A stretch of DNA of 35,853 nucleotides from Chromatiales bacterium (lineage in GTDB: Bacteria; Pseudomonadota; Gammaproteobacteria; Thiohalomonadales; Thiohalomonadaceae): the NCBI GenBank assembly GCA_003251535.1, contig QKFD01000063.1, positions 1 to 35,853 on the forward strand, read 5' to 3'. A model generated the notes under the pieces. That model was not told where the DNA came from, made no database searches, and was given only the letters and a program-made list of their open reading frames with translations. Made by a program: the position numbers and the translations under genes. Of this stretch, positions 25,406 through 33,525 are shown in pieces. Within the stretch, counting starts at the first letter, position 1; every line of letters begins with the position of its first letter.

Positions 25406-26073
25406 CGCCCCTCCTCATCACGCGGGATGAGGTAGCCGATGCCCCGTAAGGTCCTGATGAAGTCACTCCCCAGCTTGCGCCGCAGGTGGTGGATGAACAC
25501 CTCTACGGTGTTGCTCTCCGCCCCCTCATCCCAGCCATAGAGGGTCTCATCGATACGCGAGCGGGTGACCACGCGGCCGGCGTTCTGCATCAATAGTTCC
25601 AGTACCGTCAGCTCCTTGCCCGAGAGGGCCACCTCCTCCCCCTTACGGCGTACACGGCGGGCGGCGAGGTCCAGCTCCACCTCGCCGCAGCGCAGGCAGG
25701 GGGAGGCCCAGCCGCCGGCCCGCCGGGCCAGGGCGGTTAGGCGGGCGGCCAGCTCCTCCACCGCCACCGGCTTGACAACATAGTCGTCGGCGCCCGTGGC
25801 GAAGCCGGCCAGTTTGTCGTCGATGGCGTCGCGGGCGGTGAGGATCAGCACCGGCACCGGCACTCCCCGCTCCCGCGCCCGGCGCAGCAGCTCCAGGCCG
25901 GAGCCGTCCGGTAGGCCGAGGTCGAGCACTACGGCGGCGTAGTCATCGTGGTCGAGCGCCTGGGTGGCGGCGCTAATGCCCTCCACCCAGTCGGCGTGGA
26001 TACCAAGGCGAGAGAGGCCAAGTCGCAGGCCATCGCCGATTAGGGGGTCGTCTTCTACCAATAGCACGCGCAT
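25402..26073 (-). CDS. QseB/PmrA-type response regulator
   Basis: 223 residues from MRVLLVEDDP, the usual start of this family. The receiver has EDD at 7-9, phospho-acceptor Asp51 in VLDLGLP, LTARDAIDDKL and KPV; the winged-helix domain ends with VEVFIHHLRRKLG...IRTLRGIGYLIPRD. The open frame extends 27 residues further to ATG 26154, which overlaps the stop of the LtaS-like gene (ATGA); neither start has a strong ribosome binding site, so the longer, coupled form cannot be excluded, although its extra residues (His/Pro-rich) look unlike the family. It regulates transcription when phosphorylated by the kinase encoded immediately downstream. Confidence 0.93.
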   Translation of the reverse strand: MRVLLVEDDPLIGDGLRLGLSRLGIHADWVEGISAATQALDHDDYAAVVLDLGLPDGSGLELLRRARERGVPVPVLILTARDAIDDKLAGFATGADDYVVKPVAVEELAARLTALARRAGGWASPCLRCGEVELDLAARRVRRKGEEVALSGKELTVLELLMQNAGRVVTRSRIDETLYGWDEGAESNTVEVFIHHLRRKLGSDFIRTLRGIGYLIPRDEEGR

Positions 26074-26150
26074 CGTCGAAGGTTGGGGCAGGGGGTGGGT
26101 GGCCGCAGCGGGATGATAGAGCAGACGGTGGGTGTCGGCACGTGGAGGGC

Positions 26151-28049
26151 TCATAGCGGATTGGCCGATTGGAGTTGTGTGTTGATCAGGGGATCAAACT
26201 GCTCGGTGTGACCACTGAAGAGCAGCCACTGCGAGAGTTGGGTAAACACCTTGGCGCGTTGGCGGGCCGCCTCGGCGTTGGGGCCGCAGGGGATCGGCGC
26301 AAACGCCTGGTGGGGATCTAGGCACTCGGTGGCCCCCGCACCGCGCAGGGGGAACTCCACCGCTACGCCGTTCTCCACCCAGCCGAGCCGGCCGCTGTGG
26401 TAGTAGTCCGCGGCGCTGGGGCCGCCGCCGAGCAGGGAGTGGCCGGTGAAGCTGGGCGGGCGCGGCAGCCCCAAGAGGGCCGCCAGGGTGGGGGCGACAT
26501 CCCGCTGGGAGGCCACGCTGTTGAGGTGGCGCGGTGGCAGGCCGGGGGCGTGGAGGGCAAACGGGATGAGATAGCGCTCCACCGGCCGCTCCGGGGCGAG
26601 TCCGGCGTGGTCGGCCAGGGCGACCACCAGGGTGTCACTGAGCTGGGGGTCGGCGGCCAATTGATCCAGAAAGTGGCCAAAGGCGGCATCGGCAAATTTG
26701 AGCGTGCTCAGGTAGCGGTGCAGGCGGTCATCGCCAGGGAAGGCCGGCACCTCATCGGGGGGGAGTTCCGAGCTGTGGGTGGAGTTGGTGTTGACGCCGA
26801 TAAACAGGGGCTGGTCAGCACTGCGCAGCCGTTGCAGGACGTAGTCGTAGATATCCGGGTCGTGCAGCCCCCAGCTGTGCAGCGGTAGCCGGTGTTGGGG
26901 CAGGGTGTCGAGCCCCCAGCTCTCCTCAAAGCCGAGCAGGCGGGCGAAGTCGCCGGTGCCGCTGGTGTTTTCATGGGTCCCCTGGACGAACAGGGTGCGG
27001 TAGCCGGCCTGAGTGGCGAGGCGGGGCAGGCAGTTATAGCGGAACTCCTGTAGCTGGGTCTGGGCGACGGTGGCGCCGAGCGGGTTCTGCTCTGAGCAGA
27101 AGGTGGCGAACATCCCCTCGGTGGTGCGGTGGCCACCGGCCAACATCGCCTCCACGGAGAGCCCCTGGGACATCCACTGGGCAAAGCGGGGGGTGGTCTC
27201 CTGCTCATAGCCGTAGGCGGACATATAGCGGGCCGACCAGCTCTCCAGCAATAGCACCACCACGTGGCGCGGCGCTGGGGTGGGGACCTCGGTGGCGATG
27301 GTCGGGCGATAGAGCGGGGCCAGTTGCGCCAGCGCCTCGGGGGTGGGGCGGGTGAGCGGCAGTAGGGGTTTGGCCTGTTTGCCGCTGGCCAGGGCGTGGA
27401 GGGCGTTGTAGCCACCATTGAGCGCCAACGCCGCCCGATTGGGCCCCCCCAAAGATTGGGCGTGGAGCGGCTCTAGGGGGATCGACTGCAATCCGCCGCG
27501 TACCAAGATCACCCCGAGGATGAGCACGGGTAACAGCGCCAGCTCCGCGCCGAAGCGGCGCGGTGGATCGGCCGGGGGGCGTAGGAGGAGGTGCAGCAAG
27601 GCCAAGGCACCGACCAGGAGCAGTAGCTGCACCGCTAGCTCGTGTCCATAGGTGGTGACCAGATCCATCAACAGGGCGCCGCCCGAGTTGGCCCCCTCCC
27701 GCAGCTCATAGCCGAGGTGGCGGCCCGCCTCACCGTAGTAGATGAGATCGGCCCCTTGGAGTAGCAGCGCGGCGGTGAGGATGGGGTAGGCGCTGAGGCG
27801 CAGGGTGGTGGTGAAGGGGCGGCGGGTCAGCCACGCCAGCGGTAGTGCCACCAGGTAGGCCAGCAGGGTGAGTTCTGCCGCCAGGGAGAGGTCAAAGCGC
27901 CAGCCGGCGAGGAGCGCCTGGGCCAGCTCCCCGTAGCTGAGGGGGGCGGTGAGTTGCGGGTAGTGGGCGGCGAACAGCAGCCGTTCGGTAAAGGCGACCA
28001 GCCAAAGGAGCAGCAGCAGACGCAGGGAGAGGCGTAGCGATGGTTGCAT
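26151..28049 (-). CDS. LtaS-like sulfatase-family phosphotransferase
   Basis: 632 residues from ATG 28049 (MQPSLRLSLRLLLLLW); the frame opens at 28121 without support. Five N-terminal membrane helices (about 8-25, 55-73, 85-103, 135-155, 168-185) precede a periplasmic catalytic domain of the alkaline-phosphatase/sulfatase fold: VVVLLLESWSARY (metal ligand Glu), GGHRTTEGMFATF with the candidate nucleophile Thr309/310, FVQGTHENTSG, TNSTHSS and VVALADHAG (C-terminal metal site). This is the layout of LtaS and related phosphoglycerol or phosphoethanolamine transferases. In Gram-negatives such enzymes decorate periplasmic glucans or lipid A. The sequence supports the family but not the acceptor. 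It sits upstream of, and may be co-regulated with, the adjacent two-component system. Confidence 0.85.
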   Translation of the reverse strand: MQPSLRLSLRLLLLLWLVAFTERLLFAAHYPQLTAPLSYGELAQALLAGWRFDLSLAAELTLLAYLVALPLAWLTRRPFTTTLRLSAYPILTAALLLQGADLIYYGEAGRHLGYELREGANSGGALLMDLVTTYGHELAVQLLLLVGALALLHLLLRPPADPPRRFGAELALLPVLILGVILVRGGLQSIPLEPLHAQSLGGPNRAALALNGGYNALHALASGKQAKPLLPLTRPTPEALAQLAPLYRPTIATEVPTPAPRHVVVLLLESWSARYMSAYGYEQETTPRFAQWMSQGLSVEAMLAGGHRTTEGMFATFCSEQNPLGATVAQTQLQEFRYNCLPRLATQAGYRTLFVQGTHENTSGTGDFARLLGFEESWGLDTLPQHRLPLHSWGLHDPDIYDYVLQRLRSADQPLFIGVNTNSTHSSELPPDEVPAFPGDDRLHRYLSTLKFADAAFGHFLDQLAADPQLSDTLVVALADHAGLAPERPVERYLIPFALHAPGLPPRHLNSVASQRDVAPTLAALLGLPRPPSFTGHSLLGGGPSAADYYHSGRLGWVENGVAVEFPLRGAGATECLDPHQAFAPIPCGPNAEAARQRAKVFTQLSQWLLFSGHTEQFDPLINTQLQSANPL

Positions 28050-28117
28050 GGCGCGCGGATCTCGTGCAGTACGGCAGGGGGCGCGCGACTGCCGCGGCAC
28101 CCCCTTCCGATGGGGGA

Positions 28118-29395
28118 TCAACCAAAACTGTCGGTGAACAGGTTGGCTCCCCAGTCGAACATCCGCTGGAAGTTGCGGCTGCTGATGGTGGGGGACTCCA
28201 CCAAGCTCTCCGGGACCACCCGCATGGTGCCGCTGGCGGCATCGTAAGCGTAGACCGCGGTTAGCCAGCCGGCAGTGGAGTGGGTGACCGGGCTGAAGCA
28301 GGCGGAGGCGGTCTTCGGCGCCGGATCTGGTGCCAGGCCGGAGAGGGAGCGCAGGATGGCGTCGGCGCAGACCTTGGCCTGGGCGTTGGCCATGTGGCCA
28401 GACTTCGGCTGGCTACTGTTCTGGGCATCACCGATGATGTGGATCCCGCTCACCATGGTCGATTCGTAGCTCAGGGGATCCACCGCTACCCAGCGTTGGC
28501 CCGTTGGGACCAGCGGCGCCACGACTTGGGAGGCGCCGTGGGGCGGGATGACATTGAGGACGTCGGCCTGGTACGCCCCTTGATCGGTGTAGGCAATGCG
28601 TTGGGCGGAGTCAACCGACTCCAACTGGACCCCAGGCTGGTAGTCGATCACCCCGGCGTGGATGGTGTCGAAGGCGGTTTGGAAGGTGTGGGCCTCGGCG
28701 ACGATGGCGGGGTTGGCATCCAGTATCACCACCCGCGCCCCAGGCCGATTGGTCTTCAACCAGTCGGCCACAAGGCAGGCGCGCTCATAGGGGCCGGGGG
28801 GGCATCGGTAGGGGGCGGGGGGGATGGTCATCACAAAGGTGCCGCCGGCCGGCATGGCGAACAGCTGCTGCTTGAGCAGCTCGGTCTGGGGGCCCGCCTT
28901 CCAGGCGTGGGGGATGAGGTTGCTATCGAGACCCGGTACGGCGTCGAAGTCGATCCCCGGGGCGACCACCAGCCGGTCGTAGTCGATGCGGCTACCGCCT
29001 GCGGTGACGATATAGCGGGCGACGGGATCGGCATCCACCGCCCGGTCCTGCACCACATTGACGCCGCGTGCGGTCAGGCTGTCGTAACCGAGGGTGAGCA
29101 GGCTGAGATCGATGGCACCTGTCACCGCCAGATTGCTGCCGATGCAGGCGACATGGTTGGGGTTGGGCTCCACCAGGGTGACCGCCAGTGAGGGGTCCCA
29201 AAGCCGCAGATATTTGGCCACCGAGGCGCCGCCGAAGCCACCGCCCACCACCACCACCCGCGCACTGCTGGCGGCGCTGCTGCGCCGGCTCACCAGCGGC
29301 AGACTGCCCACGGCAGTGCCGGCGAGTACCGCTTTGAGCAGACGGCGGCGCGCCATTGAGGGTTGCTGTCCGTAGAGCCGATCAATCGCCCTCAT
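28118..29395 (-). CDS. fccB: Sulfide dehydrogenase [flavocytochrome c] flavoprotein FccB
   Basis: Periplasmic FAD subunit that oxidises sulfide to sulfur/polysulfide and passes electrons to the FccA haem. 425 residues from ATG 29395, overlapping the end of fccA by 14 bp; the frame opens further upstream inside fccA. MARRRLLKAVLAG gives a twin-arginine signal (RRxLLK), as for the known enzyme. The FAD motif VVVVGGGFGGA follows at about 47-57. CPPGPYERAC carries the redox-active Cys of FCSD/SQR proteins, and the later ACFSPV is the likely disulfide partner. GIHIIGDAQN and PKSGHMANAQ are the C-terminal FAD segment. Together with fccA it marks a sulfur-oxidising metabolism. Confidence 0.95.
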   Translation of the reverse strand: MRAIDRLYGQQPSMARRRLLKAVLAGTAVGSLPLVSRRSSAASSARVVVVGGGFGGASVAKYLRLWDPSLAVTLVEPNPNHVACIGSNLAVTGAIDLSLLTLGYDSLTARGVNVVQDRAVDADPVARYIVTAGGSRIDYDRLVVAPGIDFDAVPGLDSNLIPHAWKAGPQTELLKQQLFAMPAGGTFVMTIPPAPYRCPPGPYERACLVADWLKTNRPGARVVILDANPAIVAEAHTFQTAFDTIHAGVIDYQPGVQLESVDSAQRIAYTDQGAYQADVLNVIPPHGASQVVAPLVPTGQRWVAVDPLSYESTMVSGIHIIGDAQNSSQPKSGHMANAQAKVCADAILRSLSGLAPDPAPKTASACFSPVTHSTAGWLTAVYAYDAASGTMRVVPESLVESPTISSRNFQRMFDWGANLFTDSFG

Positions 29396-29714
29396 GGTCG
29401 CTCCCTCCGGCACTGCTACCCTTGGGAAGGGTGGCGAGATATTGGGCAATGAGTCGCACCTCGGCGTCGGTGAAACCGTGGGCCTGGGCAGTCATGATGT
29501 CGTTCGCGGTCTCGCCGCGCATCTCACGCATCTCTTCAATGATCTCGTTTTCGCTCTCACCGGCCAGCCCTTCGATACCGGAGACAGAGATACCGTTGGT
29601 GCCGTGGCACTGAAAACATTGGGAGGCGAGCAGCCGGCCGGCAGGTGGCTCTGCGGCCTGGCAGGGGAGGGCGCTGCCGAGCAGCAGCGCCAGGGCGATG
29701 GCAGTGGGTCTCAT
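29382..29714 (-). CDS. fccA: Sulfide dehydrogenase cytochrome subunit FccA (monohaem)
   Basis: 110 residues from ATG 29714, which follows AGGAG; the upstream in-frame ATG 29732 is less likely. The signal peptide ends at LPCQAA-EPP. One haem c site, CFQCH, lies close to the mature N-terminus, with Met in DIMTAQAHGF as the probable distal ligand and a C-terminal helix (EVRLIAQYLATLP). This is a class I cytochrome c of the FccA type. There is a single CxxCH, so it is the short monohaem form, unlike the dihaem subunit known from Allochromatium. It accepts electrons from FccB and gives them to a soluble cytochrome. First gene of the pair; the 14-bp overlap with fccB indicates coupled translation. 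Confidence 0.92.
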   Translation of the reverse strand: MRPTAIALALLLGSALPCQAAEPPAGRLLASQCFQCHGTNGISVSGIEGLAGESENEIIEEMREMRGETANDIMTAQAHGFTDAEVRLIAQYLATLPKGSSAGGSDHEGD

Positions 29715-29783
29715 CACATGCTCCTGGGTCATGGGTAGGCCGGTTACCGAGCTGGTAGTGGCGCGGAGCAGGATGGGGAGGTT

Positions 29784-29793
29784 CGATTAATCG
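29784..29793. promoter_or_regulatory. AT-rich palindrome upstream of fccA
   Basis: CGATTAATCG is a perfect 10-bp palindrome in an AT-rich stretch (29781-29815) 70 bp upstream of fccA, in the divergent region shared with the CHAT-STAND gene. TATTAATG on the - strand next to it could be a -10 box. This is a candidate operator/promoter for fccAB, by position and composition only. Confidence 0.3.
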
Positions 29794-29846
29794 GACATTA
29801 ATAGCGGTTATTGGCTGGGCTGGAGCCCTGACTCAGCGCGGGGATT

Positions 29847-29872
29847 GTCGGGTGACGCTGCGCTCACCCGAC
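29847..29872. repeat. Solitary REP-like palindrome
   Basis: GTCGGGTGA and TCACCCGAC arms (9 bp) surround an 8-nt CGCTGCGC centre. This is the same 26-bp design as the palindromes at 33258, 33386, 35780 and 17061, with a paired T-to-G/A-to-C change in both arms, so pairing is conserved. It is preceded by the GGGGATT seen in the other copies. It lies between the divergent fccA and CHAT-STAND genes. Confidence 0.7.
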
Positions 29873-29980
29873 CAACTCATTAACTGACCCCATTTATCCC
29901 CTGCTCTACCGCCTCCCTATGCCGTGCAATAGCGCACTAGTACCGGAATAATGCCGGCAGATCCCGCATGGAGCCGCCGC

Positions 29981-32900
29981 ATGATCGACCCTCTCACCGT
30001 GCTTTCGCTGTCCCAGGGCCGCCTCACCCTGGAGCACCATAGCCGCTATCTGGAACGCCCTTTTGATGTCACCGATCGCGGCCTGCTCACCGATCTGGCC
30101 GAGCGTTACCGCGCCACCCTGAAGCGCCATGACCCCTTGGCGCTGTTGGCCATCGGCCAGGCGCTCTATCAGTGGTTGGATAGGGAGCGCTGGCTGACCG
30201 ATCTCACCCCTGCGCCACGGCCACCCTGGCTGTTTGAGGTGCGGAGCGAGGCGACCCCGGGGAGTGATGGCCGTGCCCTGTTGGAGGCGCCGTGGGAGCT
30301 GTTGGCGGATACCCAGGGCCATCTCAGCGCCCGTTTCAACCGCCAGTTCACCCCGTACCGCCGCCTGGGTCTGCCAGAGCCCCCCGCCCCGCCAGGGCGC
30401 CACCGGCTGGGGTTGCTGTTTATGGCCGCCGCCCCCTGGGGTGAGACGACTCTCGCCTTTGAACAGGAGGAGGCGGCCATTCTGGCCGCGGTGGGGGAGA
30501 CGGAGGTGGAGTTGACGGTGGAGGAGAGCGGCAATCTGGCGCTGCTGGCCGCCACGGCGGCAGAGCTGGCGCGCACCGGGGAGGGGGGGCACGCCCCGGC
30601 GGAGGTGGTGCACCTCTCCTGTCATGGCGGTTTTATCGACGGTGAGCCGCGGCTGCTGCTGGAGGAGGAGACCGGCGAGGCGGCGCCGGTGGGGGTGCTG
30701 GAGCTGATGCAGCAGCCGCCACTGCGCCAGGCGCGGCTGCTGTTTATCTCCGCCTGCCACAGTGCGGAGGGGGCGGCGCCAGAGGCGGCCACGGACTCCC
30801 TGGCCCAACAGCTGTTGCAGTGCGGTTTTCCCGCCCTGCTCGGTTGGGGCGGTGCGGTGCGGGACGATGAGGCGATAGCGTTTGCCGCCACGCTCTACCT
30901 CGCCTTGGCGCGGCGTACTGCGCTGGAGCAGGCGGTGGGGGAGGCCCGTTTTGCACTGCAATATAGTCCCCGTGAGGGGGGCTCCGAGTGCTGGCACCTG
31001 GCGCGGCTCTTCCTCGGGCCAGAGGGGGGCGGTCCACTGGCGGCGGGGGGGCCGCCACGGCGGCCGGTGGGAGTGGCCCATGGGATAAAGGAGTATCTGG
31101 ACGCCAAGGGGCAGCAGGTGCCGGTGGCGCGGCGCAGCGAGTTTGTCGGCCGCCGCCGCCCGCTCCAGCAGGCACTGCGGGAGCTGCGGGGCCAGGCGTA
31201 TGCCGGGGTGGTGATCCACGGCATGGGGCGCCAGGGTAAGTCGAGCCTGGCGGCGCGCATCGCCAACCGGCTGCCCGGGCTGCGGCCGGTGGTGCTCTAT
31301 GGCGACTACCGTGCCGAGCGGCTGCTGCGCGCCTTTCTCGATGCCGGCCTGGGGGCGGAGGTCAACCGCATTGTGCGGGAGTATGAGCCGCTGGTGCGGC
31401 GGGAGCCGGAGCGGTTGGCCGATCCGCTCCAGGCGCTACTGCACGGTCCCTGCGCCGAGCGCCCGGTGCTGCTCATTATTGATGACCTGGAGCAGGTGCT
31501 GGAGGCGCACCCGGTGGGGCTCCATCTGCCGCGGGCGCCGGAGCGGGCGGCGCTGCTGGAGGTGGTGCGCGCCTTCAGCAGCCAGCACGGCCCCTCCCGG
31601 CTGCTCCTCACCTCCCGTTACAACTTTCAGCTGCCGGATCGGGATGGTCGTGATCTGGCATCACGCCTGCTGTCGCTACCGCTGCCCCCCATGGACACCA
31701 CTGAACAGCGCAAGCAGCTGGCACAGCGGCGGAAGACGCTGTTAGCGGAGCTGGGTGGCCAGCTGTTGGTGGAGGATAGCGAGCGGACGGCGCGCCTCTT
31801 GGCGGTTGCCCGAGGCAACCCGGGGCTGCAAGAGCTGCTCTATCGTCTCTCCCGCAGCGACACCGCCGGCTGCGATCGCACCCTCACCGCCCTGGAGGGT
31901 TGGCTCGCTGGCCGGGCGTTGGGAACGGAGCTGGATGAGGGGGTGCGCAGCGTCTTGGAGGGGCTGGCGCTGGGGCAGATCTACCACACCGTGTTGGCGC
32001 CCGAGGAGCGCTACTGGTTGGGGGTGAGTAGCCTGTTTGAGCTGCCGCTGCCGGCGGCGTTTGTGCAATGGCTGGCGCCGGAGGCGCCCCACCCCAAGCG
32101 GCTGCTGGCCCTCGGTCTGTGGGATAGCTGGCCCGACCCAGTGATACCTCAGCGCCCGGCCGTGGCACTCAATCCTCTGGTGCGGGCGGTGCTGCCGCCG
32201 CTGGCGGCGGCGGAGCAGCAGGCACTGGCCTGCCGGGTGAGTGGGCCACTATTGGCGGCGTGGGCCGCAGAGGGCCGCCCGCCTCTCGCCACCCTGCAAC
32301 TGGCCCGGCTGGCGCTGTTGGGGGCGGTGCCGGAGGTCGCGGCCGCCACCGCGGGGGGGGCCGTGGAGTGGCTCTACAACGTCGATCGCTACCACGCGGC
32401 GGCCGAGTTGGGGCAGGGGACGGTGCAGCTGCTACAGGGGGCGGGCCAGCTCCCTCCTCTACCGCTGCTGCGGGCCAGCAGCGATGCCCTAGTTAGATTG
32501 GGGGAGATAGGCGTGGCGCGTGAGCTGATGCAGCTGGGGCTGGAGGGGCACCCGCCAGCGGCGCAGCCCCATGCCTACGCCGCCCTACTCCTCTCCTGGG
32601 CGCGGCTGTTGGGGGAGGAGGGGGAGCCGGAGCTGGCACTGCGGCGCCTGGAGCAGGTGCAGGGTTACTTCACACTGGCGGAGTCTCCCCGCGAATATGC
32701 CATCGTCTCTGGGGATATAGCGCGCATCCGGGTAGGGAGAGGGGAGGTGGATGCGGCGCTGGAGCTGCATGAGGAGAGGCTGGGTGTGTTCGAGCGTCTA
32801 GGAGACCAGCGTGAGCGAGCGGTGACGTTGGGGGATATAGCGCAGATCCGCATCCAGGCGGGCGCCGTTGAAGAGGCTCGGCACCTCTGTGAAGAGCAGC

Positions 32901-33235
32901 TGGCCATCGCCGAGCGTTTGGCCGATGTGGCTACTGCTGCCCACGCCCGCTGGTCTTTGGGGCGCCTCGCCCTACAGCGGGAGGCTTGGCAGGAGGCGTT
33001 GAACCAGCTGGTTGAGTCCTACCGCTTAAACCAACAGCTGCGGCGACTCGATGGCATCGTCTTTGTCGGCCTCGACCTGGGTCAGCTCCTCTGTGACGCC
33101 GGCCTCCATGCCGAGGGACGGGAGGTGCTACAGCGCTCCTACGAGGGGCTGCTCACCCTCGGTCAACCCCAACTAGCGGCGCAGGTGGCAGAGTTGATGG
33201 CAAAGTGTGAGCCGGCGGCGGGCGAGGAACAGTGA
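29981..33235 (+). CDS. CHAT protease-STAND ATPase-TPR protein (predicted immunity/cell-death effector)
   Basis: ATG 29981 is chosen because GGAG lies 7 nt upstream and the frame then starts MIDPLTVLSLSQGRL; ATG 29951 has no such site. 1084 residues. CHAT caspase-like protease domain at about 60-345, with the His of HLSCHGGF (215) and Cys of FISACHSAEG (259) as the catalytic dyad. STAND/NB-ARC-type NTPase at about 375-700: P-loop GMGRQGKSS near 414-422, Walker B LLIIDDLE near 500, then a sensor-like LLTSRYNF and a winged-helix-like region. The C-terminal half is helical, with TPR-type repeats from about 860 to 1075 (for example ALELHEERLGVFERLGDQRERAVTLGDIAQIR). By analogy with characterised CHAT and STAND systems, TPRs would sense a trigger, the NTPase oligomerises and the protease is activated. 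It stands alone, so target and trigger are unknown. No membrane segment or signal peptide, hence cytosolic. Confidence 0.85.
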   Translation: MIDPLTVLSLSQGRLTLEHHSRYLERPFDVTDRGLLTDLAERYRATLKRHDPLALLAIGQALYQWLDRERWLTDLTPAPRPPWLFEVRSEATPGSDGRALLEAPWELLADTQGHLSARFNRQFTPYRRLGLPEPPAPPGRHRLGLLFMAAAPWGETTLAFEQEEAAILAAVGETEVELTVEESGNLALLAATAAELARTGEGGHAPAEVVHLSCHGGFIDGEPRLLLEEETGEAAPVGVLELMQQPPLRQARLLFISACHSAEGAAPEAATDSLAQQLLQCGFPALLGWGGAVRDDEAIAFAATLYLALARRTALEQAVGEARFALQYSPREGGSECWHLARLFLGPEGGGPLAAGGPPRRPVGVAHGIKEYLDAKGQQVPVARRSEFVGRRRPLQQALRELRGQAYAGVVIHGMGRQGKSSLAARIANRLPGLRPVVLYGDYRAERLLRAFLDAGLGAEVNRIVREYEPLVRREPERLADPLQALLHGPCAERPVLLIIDDLEQVLEAHPVGLHLPRAPERAALLEVVRAFSSQHGPSRLLLTSRYNFQLPDRDGRDLASRLLSLPLPPMDTTEQRKQLAQRRKTLLAELGGQLLVEDSERTARLLAVARGNPGLQELLYRLSRSDTAGCDRTLTALEGWLAGRALGTELDEGVRSVLEGLALGQIYHTVLAPEERYWLGVSSLFELPLPAAFVQWLAPEAPHPKRLLALGLWDSWPDPVIPQRPAVALNPLVRAVLPPLAAAEQQALACRVSGPLLAAWAAEGRPPLATLQLARLALLGAVPEVAAATAGGAVEWLYNVDRYHAAAELGQGTVQLLQGAGQLPPLPLLRASSDALVRLGEIGVARELMQLGLEGHPPAAQPHAYAALLLSWARLLGEEGEPELALRRLEQVQGYFTLAESPREYAIVSGDIARIRVGRGEVDAALELHEERLGVFERLGDQRERAVTLGDIAQIRIQAGAVEEARHLCEEQLAIAERLADVATAAHARWSLGRLALQREAWQEALNQLVESYRLNQQLRRLDGIVFVGLDLGQLLCDAGLHAEGREVLQRSYEGLLTLGQPQLAAQVAELMAKCEPAAGEEQ

Positions 33236-33257
33236 CCTTGGCTCTTATGCAGTGCAT

Positions 33258-33458
33258 GTCGGGTTAGCGCAGCGTAACCCGACAACCCTCCGCAGGGGCA
33301 CCACCGCATTCCACTGGCGCTGTTGGTGCTGCGTGGTGTGGTTGTTCCACTGCTGTGTTTGAGGGTGTGTGCCGGGGTGGGGATTGTCGGGTTACGCTCC
33401 GCTAACCCGACCTACGAAACGACGAAACTCATCGCCGAGGTGGGGCGCTATTCGCTGT
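33258..33458 (+). repeat. Tandem repeat unit B (left of the IS21 insertion)
   Basis: A unit of about 200 bp with two 26-bp palindromes (33258-33283 and 33386-33411, arms GTCGGGTTA/TAACCCGAC), a GT/TG-rich middle and a tail ending GGGGCGCTATTCGCTGT. It is nearly identical to the unit at 35649-35844, except for a few substitutions and 8 extra bases after GACCTACG. It starts 22 bp after the CHAT-STAND stop. Confidence 0.85.
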
Positions 33459-33509
33459 TGTCAGGCGACATGAAAAACTGCCCCCCTGACGACACGAAAA
33501 TTGACCCCC
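33459..33509 (+). repeat. IS21 left terminal inverted repeat
   Basis: The left end begins TGTCAGGCGACAT and ends TTGACCCCC. It pairs with 35593-35643, with seven mismatches over 51 positions. Confidence 0.85.
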
Positions 33510-33525
33510 TTGGAGAGGGGGACCA

